64,000 nt of DNA from Kitasatospora kifunensis (GTDB taxonomy: Bacteria > Actinomycetota > Actinomycetes > Streptomycetales > Streptomycetaceae): assembly GCF_014203855.1 (NCBI RefSeq), contig NZ_JACHJV010000002.1:744001-808000 (forward strand), given 5' to 3'. The translations under genes and the position numbers were made by a program. The notes under the pieces were generated by a model, which worked only from the letters and a program-made list of their open reading frames with translations, did not search any database and had not been told where the DNA came from. Positions 26,603 through 37,674 of the stretch are shown here, piece after piece; within the stretch, counting starts at the first letter, position 1, and each line of letters starts with the position of its first letter.

Positions 26603-26950
26603 CTACTTGATCCACACGGCGGTCACGGTGTCAAACCCTGAGAGCATGTCTACCTGACCTGCGTTTCGCTGATCCGTGCGGTAATTCCCCTGGCTGTCGT
26701 AGTAGTCGATCTCGTAGTTGTTCCACGCGGAGTACGCCATGTAGGCGTCGGTGATCCACACATGTATGGGGCCACGGGTGCCGGCGAAGCAGTTGTCTTG
26801 GGTGGACCAGATGTTCTGGTAGACGTTGACCCCGTTCGTGGGGCAGCCCACCGGTTGGGGGGCCGCGTTGGCCGGGGCAGCTGCGGCGACGCCACCTACG
26901 AGGATGCCGGCAGCGGCAAGGGGCAGAGCAAGCCTTCGGCGAATGTTCAC
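26603..26950 (-). CDS. Small secreted protein, unknown function
   Basis: 115 aa from GTG 26950, with AAGGAGAC nine bases upstream. The signal peptide MNIRRRLALPLAAAGILVGG..ANA ends near residue 30. The mature protein of about 85 aa is rich in aromatic residues and Asn/Asp, with two cysteines (VGCPTNG, DNCFAGT). It has beta-strand-like alternation (NVYQNIWSTQDNC, IHVWITDAYMAYSAWNNYEIDYYD). No family is assigned; a small crystallin-like or inhibitor-like fold is possible. It is one of several single-gene secreted proteins in the window. Confidence 0.7.
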   Translation of the reverse strand: MNIRRRLALPLAAAGILVGGVAAAAPANAAPQPVGCPTNGVNVYQNIWSTQDNCFAGTRGPIHVWITDAYMAYSAWNNYEIDYYDSQGNYRTDQRNAGQVDMLSGFDTVTAVWIK

Positions 26951-27572
26951 GTTCTGACGTCTCCTTCTATCATTCAAGGTGCTGGGTTCAATCGGCATTA
27001 CTGCTCGTGGTTGCGTCTGGAGCGGACTCCCGACCGGATGGGCGGCGGGAGGGGGCAGAAGCGGCTTGTTCCCACGAATGGCTCCGAGAACCTTCGCCTG
27101 CGGTGCGTTCGGTGTTGCCGCTCGACCCGGGCCCTTGAGGACCTTCCCCCTGGCAGCACGGCCTGCCCGCAGCGGTTCCCGGGTGGTGTACCCGAGCAGT
27201 CTGTTGGGAGGGCGAGATGGTCTTCGCGATGGGCTGCCGGCACTGTCGGACGAGTTGGGTGCAGAGCCCCCATGCCTGAGCGCCTTACCGCCTGTGACCG
27301 CCCGGAAGACGAATGGGAGGGAGGGTGCTGGGCCGCGCTGGGCGTCCCGGGGGCTCCCGTGCCGGCGGTGGCGTGGTGACTTCTCACCCTCTTCGTCCTG
27401 CAGTGGGTGCAGTGCGGCGCGGGACATCCGAACGCCGGACCTGACCGGGGCCCGGGATGCGACCTCAGAGCCCGGGCCCGCCGCCGACGCGAGCGACACG
27501 GCTCATCTCGGCCGTCGGGAGGGATCGACCTGCGCCAGTTCCGAACGAGGAACTGATGTGGTCGGATTCGGG
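26951..27572. other. 620-bp intergenic region
   Basis: No gene is recognised. It should hold the promoter of the minus-strand secreted-protein gene at 26603-26950; no clear promoter could be picked out. Confidence 0.4.
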
Positions 27573-27950
27573 TCACCCGTAGGCCGCTTGTGCACAGGCC
27601 ATGGATGACAGGGTGAAGTTCAGGCCGCTGGCGATCATCGCAGTTCCGCAGTTGGCAAAGGCGGCGTTTGAGTTGAAGACGGCTTGCGTGCCCGTCACGA
27701 TGCAAATCACTGCCCGTGGAGTGTTGTAGACCTTGTACTCATCGAGCACGTTCACGCAGGCCTGCGGGGACGCATCGGGCGTCACACGCGCGCTGTGCGT
27801 GGGGGCCGGGGCTACGGCGGCCGGTTTCGCGTGCGCGGTGGCGGCCGGGCTGGCGAATGCCGCCGGCGCCATTGCCGAACCCCCGACAAAGGCGACGGCA
27901 GCCAGCACAGCGGCGGCGCCAAGGCGGCTTCGGAAAGCCACTAGCCTCAT
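27573..27950 (-). CDS. Small secreted protein, unknown function
   Basis: 125 aa from ATG 27950, with GGAG about ten bases upstream. The signal peptide (RSRLGAAAVLAAVAFVGGSAM..AFA) ends near residue 34, followed by a Pro/Ala-rich linker. The compact C-terminal 65 aa has four cysteines: QACVNVLDEYKVYN, AVICIVTGTQAVFN, FANCGTAMI and SMACAQAAYG. The final glycine precedes the stop. No family is recognised. It lies divergent from the NB-ARC regulator, whose promoter region it shares. Confidence 0.7.
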   Translation of the reverse strand: MRLVAFRSRLGAAAVLAAVAFVGGSAMAPAAFASPAATAHAKPAAVAPAPTHSARVTPDASPQACVNVLDEYKVYNTPRAVICIVTGTQAVFNSNAAFANCGTAMIASGLNFTLSSMACAQAAYG

Positions 27951-28145
27951 TTGCTACTCCTATTCCTTCACGCTTCGTTCTGGTGGATGTGTCAAAACCT
28001 CTGCCCAGGGCAGATCGCACGGGGCGTCCGGCCTTGCAGGACCAGACTGCTCGACGTCGCCGGGTGAAGTCGTGTTTCCCACACGAGTCCACACACGCTG
28101 CTCATAGACTCGGATCGGCAGGGACATGACTTCAAGGGGGGCGTC

Positions 28146-30485
28146 ATGGGTGAGCAGCATGGATCGATGCCGGATCCCGACAGGGCTGGGGATCTGGCGG
28201 AGTTCATCGGGTTGTTGGGCGAGCTGCGTGCGTGGGCGGGGATGCCCTCGTACCGCGCGCTGGCGAAGCGAGCCGGGCCGTTCATGCGGCCGGCGCGGGT
28301 CGTATCACCGTTCACGGTCGTGGACGCCTTCAAGACCGAGCGCCGTCGTCTGGACCTGGACCTGGTGGTGGCGATCGTCCAGGCACTGGGCGTGGACAAC
28401 ACCGGGACGGCTCGCTGGCGCGACGCCTGCGTCAAGGCGCACGGGCTGGCCAAACAGGGCGGGCCGGTCGGCGTGTTCGGACAGCTTCCCGCAGATCTGG
28501 CCACGTTCACAGGACGCGCGGACGAGCTCGCCTGGCTGATCGAAGCGGCAACCCGCCGCGGCGAGAGCGGTGGCACGAACACGGCGGTGATCTCCGCGAT
28601 CGAGGGCATGGGAGGGGTCGGCAAGACCCAGCTCGCGATCCACGCGGCTCACCGACTCGTTCGTGACGGACACTTCACCGACACCCAGCTGTATGTGAAC
28701 CTGCGCGGGTTCGACCCTGACCTTCCGCCCGCAGACCCGTCCGCGGTGCTGGAGGCGTTCCTGCGGCAGCTGGGCGTGGCGGCGCAGCAGATCCCCGCGG
28801 GCCGTGATGAGCGGGCTGCGATGTACCGGGACCGGCTACGTGAGCGCAGTGCGCTGGTCCTGCTGGACAACGCGGCGGACGAGGAACAGGTCCGCGACCT
28901 CATCCCGCCCGGTCCCTCCTGCATGGTTCTGATCACTAGCCGCCGCAGCCTGGCCGGCCTGGACGGCGTCACCCCACACCTGCTCGGCACCTTCACCGAC
29001 GCCGAGTCGCTCGACCTGCTGGCGCGGATCACCGGCCGCGACCGGGTGGCCGCCGAACCCGAAGCCGCCAGCCGCATCGTCCAGTCCTGCGGCCGTCTCC
29101 CACTCGCCCTCGCGCTTGCCGCAGCCCGGCTACGCTCCCGACCCTCCTGGACCCTGACGGAGCTGGCGAATCGACTCGAGGCCGGTCGACTGGACGGAAT
29201 ACGGGCCGGAGGCCGCTCACTGCGCCCCGTCCTTGAACTCTCCTACCGGGCACTCCCGGTTCCCGCACAGCAGATGTTCCGGCTCCTGGGACTTCATCCC
29301 GGCCCGGATTTCACAGCCGCGGCAGCTGCCGCACTCACCGGCGTCGCAGCCCACGAAGCCAGCGGCACACTGGAAATGCTCCAAGACGAGCACCTGCTGC
29401 AGCAACACCGCAGCGGCCGGTACGAGCTCCACGACCTGCTGCGCGCCTACGCACTCGAGCTGACGGACCGCAACGACGCGGATGCCCGTCAGGCAGCGCT
29501 GGTCAGGATCACCTCCTGGTACGCCCACAGCGCCTACAGCGCGGAAACATCGCTGGGGAACTCCACTGTGGCACCCACCGCTCCGTGCGAACCCGATCCA
29601 GCACAGTTCGACACTCGAGACGCGGCATTCGCATGGTTGGACGCCGAGGAGTCCAACTTGGAACATGTCATGCGCGCCGCCGCCGACGCCGGGCTCCACC
29701 ACACTGCCTGGCAGACAGGCTTGTACCTGGACGACCACTTCTACGAGAGCGGCAGAATGCGCGCGTGTATCCGCGTGAACCAAAGCGGCGCGGAATCCGC
29801 CCGGAAGGCCGGCGACAGGACCGCCGAAGGGCGGATCCTGTGCAATCTGGGCTGGTGTCACATAGAGCTGTCCGACCTGAACACAGCCGAGTCCTGCATG
29901 CGCAAGGCACTGGCCCTGTGCCACGAAGCCGGCGACCAGAACGGCACGGCCAACGCCCTCAACGGCCTGGGGAAGGTCCTCGGCGACCAGAACAAGCACG
30001 GCGACGCGCTCGACTCCTATCGGGCAGCCCTGACGATCTACCAACAGCAAGGAAAGCACCGCAACGCAGGCAGTGCCCACAGCAACATCGGCACGATCCA
30101 CTTCCAGATGAACCACTACGACCTGGCCCTGGCGAGCTACCTGCACGCCCTGGAGATCCTCGACTCCCCGGATACCGACAGCTACGCCCTGGTCCTGGTC
30201 CTTGGGAACATCGCCGAGGTACACCTCCTCTCGGGCAGCTACGAGGAGGCATCCACCTACGAATCCCGCCGCCTCGCCCTGGCCCGCCAGTACGGACACA
30301 CCCAACAAGAAGCGCAGAGCCTGCTCGCCACGGGCGACATCCACGCCGCCCTTGGCCACACCGAGGACGCTCACACGGCCTGGGCCCAGTCCGCCACCCT
30401 CTACGAGCAACTCGGCGACCCCGCAGTCACCGAAGCAAGGCAGCGCCTCAGCCAAGAGGTGCACGCCGAGCCAACCCGCGCGTGA
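28146..30485 (+). CDS. XRE-type/NB-ARC/TPR transcriptional regulator (STAND ATPase)
   Basis: 779 aa from ATG 28146, with AAGGGGGG upstream. An N-terminal helix-turn-helix-like region (LAEFIGLLGELRAWAGMPSYRALAKRAG) covers about 17-90. The NB-ARC domain has the P-loop GMGGVGKTQLA (154-164), the Walker B-like RSALVLLDNA, the MVLITSRRSL sensor and the GLPL-like CGRLPLALALAAARL. A winged-helix ends YELHDLLRAYALELT. At least five TPRs follow from about 540 (ILCNLGWCHIELSDLNTAE, ALNGLGKVLGDQNKHGDAL, AHSNIGTIHFQMNHYDLAL). Such proteins switch on ATP/ADP exchange and activate neighbouring or secondary-metabolite genes. It appears intact; ISL3/IS256 begins 25 bases after its stop. Confidence 0.9.
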   Translation: MGEQHGSMPDPDRAGDLAEFIGLLGELRAWAGMPSYRALAKRAGPFMRPARVVSPFTVVDAFKTERRRLDLDLVVAIVQALGVDNTGTARWRDACVKAHGLAKQGGPVGVFGQLPADLATFTGRADELAWLIEAATRRGESGGTNTAVISAIEGMGGVGKTQLAIHAAHRLVRDGHFTDTQLYVNLRGFDPDLPPADPSAVLEAFLRQLGVAAQQIPAGRDERAAMYRDRLRERSALVLLDNAADEEQVRDLIPPGPSCMVLITSRRSLAGLDGVTPHLLGTFTDAESLDLLARITGRDRVAAEPEAASRIVQSCGRLPLALALAAARLRSRPSWTLTELANRLEAGRLDGIRAGGRSLRPVLELSYRALPVPAQQMFRLLGLHPGPDFTAAAAAALTGVAAHEASGTLEMLQDEHLLQQHRSGRYELHDLLRAYALELTDRNDADARQAALVRITSWYAHSAYSAETSLGNSTVAPTAPCEPDPAQFDTRDAAFAWLDAEESNLEHVMRAAADAGLHHTAWQTGLYLDDHFYESGRMRACIRVNQSGAESARKAGDRTAEGRILCNLGWCHIELSDLNTAESCMRKALALCHEAGDQNGTANALNGLGKVLGDQNKHGDALDSYRAALTIYQQQGKHRNAGSAHSNIGTIHFQMNHYDLALASYLHALEILDSPDTDSYALVLVLGNIAEVHLLSGSYEEASTYESRRLALARQYGHTQQEAQSLLATGDIHAALGHTEDAHTAWAQSATLYEQLGDPAVTEARQRLSQEVHAEPTRA

Positions 30486-30526
30486 CCGCGCTCAGCCCTC
30501 TCCTGTGACGGGACTATCAGGATTCC

Positions 30527-32154
30527 GGCCCTGTCTCACTTTCGGTGGTGACGGAGAGTCGTGAGGGTCGTTGACATTCGCGTGAAGGATGTCAACGAGC
30601 TCGTGCACATAGTGTTCTCGGGCCTGTCCCCGCTGGTCATCGGGTGTGTGGTCGACGAAGGTGAGCGGATCGTGTTGCGGGCACGGACTCCACGGGACAC
30701 TGCGGTCTGTCCGGTGTGCGGGGCGTCGTCGGGGCGTGTGCACGGTTATCACTGGCGGACGGTTGCCGATGTGCCGGTCGATGAACGACGGGTGGTGGTC
30801 CGTGTGCGGGTGCGGCGTCTGGTGTGTCCCACGCGTGGCTGCCGCCACACCTTCCGCGAACAGGTGCCCGGAGTGCTGGACCGATATCAGCGGCGAACCG
30901 TCCGCCTGACCAGTCAAGTCAAGGCTGTGGTCAATGAGTTAGCGGGCCGAGCCGGGGTGCGTTTGCTGACGGCGCTCGCGGTGAGCCTGTCGCGTCACAC
31001 GGCTTTGCGTACGCTGCTTCGGATCCCGCCGCCCGTCGGGCGGGTACCCCGTGTGATCGGCATCGACGACTTCGCTCTGCGCCGACGGCACCGCTACGCC
31101 ACCGTGATCATCGACGCCGAGACCCATGAGCGGATCGACGTGCTGCCCGACCGCACGGCCGACACGCTCGAGGCGTGGCTGCGCGAGCATCCAGGCGTCG
31201 AGGTCGTGTGCCGTGACGGCTCCGCGACCTATGCCGAGGCCATCCGCCGCGCTCTGCCCGACGCGGTCCAGGTCGCTGATCGCTGGCATGTGTGGCACAA
31301 CCTATGCGAAACCGCCCTGAGCGAGGTCAAGGCGCACAGCTGCTGCTGGGCCACTGTACTGGAGGCGCCTCTCTACAACGGGCCCCGCGCACAAACCACC
31401 CTCGAACGCTGGCATCAGGTCCACGGCCTGCTCGGTCAGGGCGTGGGCCTGCTCGAATGCGCCCGCCGCCTGCAACTGGCCCTGAACACCGTTAAACGCT
31501 ACGCCCGCGCCGACCGGTCCGAACGCATGCTCCGCGTCCCCAAGTACCGTGCCAGCCTGGCCGATCCCTACCGCGAGCACCTGCGTAAACGCCGGTCCGA
31601 GGACCCCGCCGTCCCCATCAAGCACCTCTTCGAAGAGATCAAGGCCCTCGGCTTCACGGGCTGCCTAAACCTCCTGCACAAGTACATCAACCAAGGCTGT
31701 GCGGACGCCGACCGCAGTCATATCTCCCCTCGCCGGCTCGCCCGGATGCTGCTGACCAGGCCCGACAACCTCAAGGCCGAGCAACACGAGCTCCTGGCCA
31801 AGCTTACCGCCGCATGCCCCGAGATGACCCAACTAGCCACGAGTATCAAAGACTTCGCCCCACTCCTTGCGCCTCACGCCGACAATGCGGACACGCTCAC
31901 GCGCTGGATCGCCCAAGTCCGAGCAGCCGACCTGCCTCATCTGCATGCCTTCACCAGGGGCCTGGATCGGGACCTCGGCGCCGTGATCGCCGGGCTCACT
32001 CTTCCGTACAGCAACGGCCCCACCGAGGGTGTCAACACCAAGACCAAGCGGATCGCGCGTCAGATGCATGGCCGAGCAGGCTTCCCCCTGCTTCGCCACC
32101 GCATCCTCCTCGGATAGCAGCACTCTCCGTCACCACCGAAAGTGAGACAGAGCC
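30527..32154 (+). mobile_element. ISL3-family insertion sequence (1628 bp)
   Basis: The 30-base terminal inverted repeats begin GGCCCTGTCTCAC (left) and, read inward from the right end, GGCTCTGTCTCAC. It is inserted inside the left terminus of the IS256 element. The expected 8-bp target duplication is not visible. Confidence 0.85.
30561..32117 (+). CDS. ISL3-family transposase
   Basis: 518 aa, full length for the family. ATG 30561 follows the left repeat. An N-terminal zinc-binding segment is present (VCPVCGASSGRVHGYHW, LVCPTRGCRHTF), then the DDE core: VIGIDDFALRRRHRYATVIID with the first Asp, VVCRDGSATYAEAIRRALP with the second, and YSNGPTEGVNTKTKRI with the Glu. The frame is uninterrupted, so the element should be functional. 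A related scrap lies at 42621-42916. Confidence 0.92.
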   Translation: MRVVDIRVKDVNELVHIVFSGLSPLVIGCVVDEGERIVLRARTPRDTAVCPVCGASSGRVHGYHWRTVADVPVDERRVVVRVRVRRLVCPTRGCRHTFREQVPGVLDRYQRRTVRLTSQVKAVVNELAGRAGVRLLTALAVSLSRHTALRTLLRIPPPVGRVPRVIGIDDFALRRRHRYATVIIDAETHERIDVLPDRTADTLEAWLREHPGVEVVCRDGSATYAEAIRRALPDAVQVADRWHVWHNLCETALSEVKAHSCCWATVLEAPLYNGPRAQTTLERWHQVHGLLGQGVGLLECARRLQLALNTVKRYARADRSERMLRVPKYRASLADPYREHLRKRRSEDPAVPIKHLFEEIKALGFTGCLNLLHKYINQGCADADRSHISPRRLARMLLTRPDNLKAEQHELLAKLTAACPEMTQLATSIKDFAPLLAPHADNADTLTRWIAQVRAADLPHLHAFTRGLDRDLGAVIAGLTLPYSNGPTEGVNTKTKRIARQMHGRAGFPLLRHRILLG

Positions 32155-32199
32155 GAATTCATGACACTCCCGCTGCCGGTCCGGGAGTGTCATGAATTC
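32155..32199. promoter_or_regulatory. 18-bp perfect hairpin upstream of the IS256 transposase gene
   Basis: GAATTCATGACACTCCCG (32155-32172) pairs perfectly with 32182-32199 around a 9-base loop. It lies just inside the IS256 left end, 30 bases before the transposase ATG. Such structures in insertion sequences stop read-through transcription from outside. ISL3 is inserted precisely at its base. Confidence 0.7.
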
Positions 32200-32228
32200 G
32201 GTGGACGCCCTGATCAAGGGAGACACTG

Positions 32229-33575
32229 ATGAGTTCGCTGACGGATCACCAGATCGGGTCGGTTCCTGATGGATCGGTTTCCTCGGGGTCGGGATCGGCC
32301 GATGCCTTGGACATGGGTCCGAGGAAGAACACCGGTGGGTCGGATGTGGTGGCATCGGTCGCCGAGCTGGCGGCCGAGCAGGCCAGGGCCGGCGGGATGC
32401 AGTTGCTGGGCGAGGGCGGGCTGCTGCAGCAGCTGACCCGGCACCTGCTCCAGGAGGCCCTGGAAGCCGAGATGGACGAGCACCTGGCCGGTACCGCCGG
32501 GCCGGGTCGCAGTGCCCGCAAGGGCGGCAACGCGCGTAACGGCTACCGGGCCAAGACGGTGATGACCGAGGCCGGGCCGGTCACGCTCGAGGTCCCGCGG
32601 GACCGGGCCGGGACCTTCGAGGCGAAGGTCGTTGCGAGGCATGCGCGTCGCACCGAGGGCCTGGACAACCTGGTCATCTCGCTGACCGCGAAGGGCCTGA
32701 CCTCGGGCGAGATCGTCGCGCACCTGGCCGAGGTCTACGGGATGGCGACCAGTAAGGAGACCGTCTCCACGATCACCGACCGGGTGTTGGAGGGCATGGC
32801 CGACTGGCGTACCCGTCCGCTCGATGCGGTATATCCGGTGCTGTTCGTGGACGCGGTGAACATCAAGATCCGCGACGGGCAGGTCGCCAACCGGCCGGTG
32901 TACGTGGTCCTGGGCGTCACGGCCGACGGATACCGCGACATCCTGGGCCTGTGGACCTCCAGCGGCGGGGAGGGCGCCAAGTACTGGCAGTCGGTCCTGA
33001 CCGAGATCAAGAACAGAGGCGTCAAGGACTGCCTGATCCTGGTCTGCGACGGCCTGACCGGGCTGCCCGACGCCGTCGCCCAGGTCTGGCCGGCCACAGT
33101 GGTCCAGACATGCATCGTCCACCTGCTGCGGAACTCCTTCCGCTACACCTCGAAGCGGGACTGGGCGGCGGTGGCGCGGGACCTCAAGCCCGTCTACACC
33201 GCACCGAACGAGCGAGCGGCCCTCGAGCGCTTCGCGGAGTTCGCCGCCGCCTGGGAGGCGAACTACCCGGCGGTGGTGCGACTGTGGGAGAGGGCCTGGC
33301 CCGAGATGGTGCCCTTCCTCGGCTTCGACACCGAGATCCGGAAGATCATCTGCACGACCAACGCCATCGAGAGCCTCAACTCCCGCTACCGAAGGGCCGC
33401 CAGCGCCTGCGGCCACTTCCCGAACGAACAGGCGGCCCTGAAACGGCTCTACCTGGCGACCCTGGCCATCGACCCCACCGGACGCGGCCGGCAACGCTGG
33501 AGCAACCGCTGGCTCGGCGCCCTGAACGCCTTCGACATCGCCTTCGACGGGCGCCTGTCAGCTGGACGGGTGTGA
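32229..33575 (+). CDS. IS256-family (mutator-type) transposase
   Basis: 448 aa from ATG 32229. Seen: GNARNGYRAKTVMTEAGPVTLEVPRDR near the start of the core, VLFVDAVNIKIRDG with the first Asp, CLILVCDGLTGLPDAVAQVWP with the second, CIVHLLRNSFRY, and CTTNAIESLNSRYRRA with the Glu region. All motifs of an active mutator-type transposase are present. The promoter side is altered by the ISL3 insertion upstream. Confidence 0.93.
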   Translation: MSSLTDHQIGSVPDGSVSSGSGSADALDMGPRKNTGGSDVVASVAELAAEQARAGGMQLLGEGGLLQQLTRHLLQEALEAEMDEHLAGTAGPGRSARKGGNARNGYRAKTVMTEAGPVTLEVPRDRAGTFEAKVVARHARRTEGLDNLVISLTAKGLTSGEIVAHLAEVYGMATSKETVSTITDRVLEGMADWRTRPLDAVYPVLFVDAVNIKIRDGQVANRPVYVVLGVTADGYRDILGLWTSSGGEGAKYWQSVLTEIKNRGVKDCLILVCDGLTGLPDAVAQVWPATVVQTCIVHLLRNSFRYTSKRDWAAVARDLKPVYTAPNERAALERFAEFAAAWEANYPAVVRLWERAWPEMVPFLGFDTEIRKIICTTNAIESLNSRYRRAASACGHFPNEQAALKRLYLATLAIDPTGRGRQRWSNRWLGALNAFDIAFDGRLSAGRV

Positions 33576-33878
33576 GCCAACCGGCCCACACCCACCAACA
33601 AGATCAACACCTAGTCCAAACGGGTGTCGTACACCGGAATCCTGATAGTCCCGCCGGTCCCACCGACTGCCGGGCGCTGGCTGTTCTGGGTGTGCTCGGG
33701 GGTTGCTGGTGCTGGGCCTGTCCGGGGTGGGTGGTGTCGGGGCTGGCCTTGTCCCGGTGGTGGGGGTTCGGCGGCCTGGTGAGGGGGTGCGGGGGTGCAA
33801 CGCGGGGTCGTGTTGCGGGTCTGAACAGGCGTTATCGGCCCCGGGGATCAGCGGGACCGTGATTGGCGCTGATATTGA

Positions 33879-34142
33879 TCATGGTCCGGCTGTGGGCGCG
33901 AGCGTACTGACGCGGTTTTCGTACTCGCGGCGGGCCTTGCGCTGGGCCGGGACAACCGGCAAGCCCTGGGCGCCGTCGAGGGGCTGGCAGTGGGTGAGAA
34001 GCCCGCGGTGCACCGCGGGGCTGGCGGTCACGCGCAGGGTGTAGCCCTGGCCGCGCCGTACAGTCACGCCGTGGTCGAGCGCGGCCCGCTCGGCGGGCTC
34101 CAGCTCGACGGTGCGCAGGAAGTCGGCGACCTTGCCGGGCAT
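33879..34142 (-). CDS. Hypothetical protein, possibly the end of a longer gene
   Basis: 87 aa from ATG 34142. Reads MPGKVADFLRTVELEPAE then VTVRRGQGYTLRVTASPAVH then PAQRKARREYENRV. The frame remains open upstream to about 34235, and a second frame there (ARSARIHRVIAAWE) could be its true N-terminus if one base has changed. No family is recognised. It lies between two IS256 ends and may be a displaced fragment. Confidence 0.35.
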   Translation of the reverse strand: MPGKVADFLRTVELEPAERAALDHGVTVRRGQGYTLRVTASPAVHRGLLTHCQPLDGAQGLPVVPAQRKARREYENRVSTLAPTAGP

Positions 34143-34301
34143 GTCGAGGGTGACCGCCGACTCCGGGGCCCGGGCGTCTTCTCCCAGGCGGCGATCACCC
34201 GGTGGATCCGGGCTGAGCGGGCGTGAGTCCTGTTGCCAAAACCCACGCTCAGTCGAACGCCCTGAACGGTCCCGGGTGTTCTGGTCGCCGTCGTTCCTGC
34301 T

Positions 34302-34324
34302 GCAGGACTACCAGGATGCCGAAT

Positions 34325-34345
<21 letters not shown>
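34302..34345 (+). other. Relic of an IS256-type left end
   Basis: GGACTACCAGGATGCCG then GAATTCATGACGCTCCCG closely matches the reconstructed left terminus at 30510-30526 plus 32155-32172. The rest of this second element is absent. The relic supplies the stop codon (TGA inside TCATGAATTC) of the minus-strand transglycosylase. Confidence 0.7.
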
Positions 34346-35953
<1,608 letters not shown>

Positions 35954-36039
35954 GGGCTTCTCGTCACTCTTCCCGGGGTTGCGTACAGCTTCCAGCCATT
36001 CGCGCTTTCTTCCCCAGAAGAGTCAGCAGACCCAGCCTC

Positions 36040-36625
36040 GTGATGCCGTACCCCGCGGCAAGGCAATCCCTCCAGAACAAGGCCGGGCACTGTCACGTTG
36101 GCCGGCGGATGGGGCCGGCGTCCCCTGGAGCGCCAAGGCGACCAACTACCCGGGCCTGGGCGGTGAACGAGGCCCCGCGGATCGCCGAGCCGCAGGTCGC
36201 CGACGGTGCGGGAGGAGCGTTCCTGTGCCGCCGGTAGGCGCCGTTCGCGAGCGGGATGGCGTCGCCACAAGCGGCGTCGATGCCGGACTCGGCGAATGCC
36301 GGCAGTCGTTGCGGTTTCCGGGCAGAGGCTTGCCAATGTCCAGGACCAGGCGGGTGTGTGTGTCGATGAACTCTGCAGGTTCGCCGGGTGCCGGCAGTTC
36401 TTCGACGGGGCGGCGACGCTGCGGTCGTGGGTGGGGACCAGGGTACCGTCGACGATGACGACTTCGCCGGCCTTGGGGTGGCGGCAGGTGCGGACCAGGG
36501 CCAGGAGCGGGCTGTGCCGATCGATGATTCGGTGGGCTGCCGCCGGCGAGACACAGAACAGCGGCGCGAGCTGGCGCATCGTCAGGTTGGTCTCGATGAG
36601 CCCACGATGATCCGCCGAAAGCACC
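36040..36625 (-). pseudogene. IS5-type (IS112-like) transposase remnant, several frameshifts
   Basis: The minus strand reads NLTMRQLAPLFCVSPAAAHR, VVIVDGTLVPTHDRSVAAPSK, then in other frames THTRLVLDIGKPLPGNRNDC and FAESGIDAACGDAIPLANG. These are consecutive pieces of one DDE transposase spread over three frames. The C-terminal Glu region is missing. Inactive. Confidence 0.7.
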
Positions 36626-37548
36626 TGCAGACCCAGACCAACGCAGCCCGACCTACAGAGTTACGAGACGGCTTTCCAGCTCGGACAAGCAGAGGCGGCC
36701 TGCCGGCAGAGCTGACGAGCCGTCATGCCAGATCGAACAATTCATCTAATGTGCTCGCCCTATTCCAATTTGGTCGACTGGCGAGTACGGGCGGCTGATG
36801 AATCGAGGCCAACCCGCCCGCGTCACCCGAACGGCCGAAACGGCCCGCCTGGTGCGCCGACGGACCGTCACGAAGGTAGGACAAGCTGAGTCATAACTGT
36901 CCCGGAGAGCACTCTATTGAGCAGTGGGGCGATCTTCCCCGAGCCGCACCATGCGGAACGACCCTCTCAACCAGGGGCGCAGTTGAGGTCCAATACTCCC
37001 CGGGGTAACTGAATCCGCTGCGTGACGAATACAGATGAGGATGGAAATGTTCAAAAATCCGATATATTGCCCGACCTGTGAGCTGCAGCCCGCCTGCGGC
37101 CCAGCCTTTTAGTACGGGATGACTTCATCGTAAAAGCTGTCTCGTAATGACTGTGGAGTGAGTGACGTCGGTCTGGACGCGCAGGCGACGTCGACGGGGA
37201 GTCCTGGGCTCGTCGAGGACTGCGGCGGCCGAGCGCCGGATCCGTTCGGCTCCGGGCGGCCACGGGCTCTGCCCCTGAGGGCGGGACCCTGCTGGTCGCG
37301 GCCTGGCGCCAGATGAACCTGACGATACGTCAGCCGAAGCCGTTGTTCGGCGTGGTTCGGCGCCTCATGTCCGGATACCCGTTCGGCAGGACTTGTTGAT
37401 GGCGGAGCTTCCAAAGTTCGCGCTGCGGTGACCTGCGTCGCACTTCGCCACTGTGAGCACTTCTTTCCTGCCCGACCGGCGGTATGGGCCGCCGGGGGGC
37501 GCAGCTGTCCGCCGGCGGTGCTGACCGCGCGGACACAGAAAGGACATC
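36626..37548. other. 920-bp intergenic region, partly lower GC
   Basis: No gene is recognised. Around 37134-37170 CTGTCTCGTAATGACTGTGG resembles the end of the IS5 copies in this window and may be a relic. The stretch 36990-37090 is visibly less GC-rich than its surroundings. GAAAGGA before 37549 is a ribosome binding site. Confidence 0.4.
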
Positions 37549-37674
37549 ATGAAACGAAAGAAGACAACTGGCCCTCCGGCTGGTGGCCGGGCCGCTGCTC
37601 GCGGCTCCGGCGTCCGCCACCCCGGGCCCTCCGTTGCGCCGCAGCAGGACAACGGTAGGGAGACGCCGAAGTGA
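37549..37674 (+). CDS. 41-aa peptide translationally coupled to the DUF11 protein gene
   Basis: ATG 37549 has GAAAGGACATC in front. The peptide is basic at the start (MKRKKTTGPPAGGRAAARG), ends ...NGRETPK, and its stop overlaps the GTG of the next gene (GTGA at 37671-37674). No family is recognised. It may serve only as a leader that couples ribosomes to the large gene. In another frame the same DNA reads like a signal peptide (QLALRLVAGPLLAAPASA), so a one-base change could have altered an original secreted product. Confidence 0.4.
   Translation: MKRKKTTGPPAGGRAAARGSGVRHPGPSVAPQQDNGRETPK

Larger units (their letters stand above)
30510..33652 (+). mobile_element. IS256-family element, split by ISL3 in its left end
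   Basis: The outer ends are inverted repeats: GGGACTATCAGGATTCCG from 30510 and its complement ending at 33652. The left repeat is followed directly by the ISL3 element, after which the IS256 sequence resumes with GAATTCATGACACTCCCG. A related intact left end at 34302-34345 confirms this join. No 8-bp target duplication was found outside the ends. Confidence 0.8.
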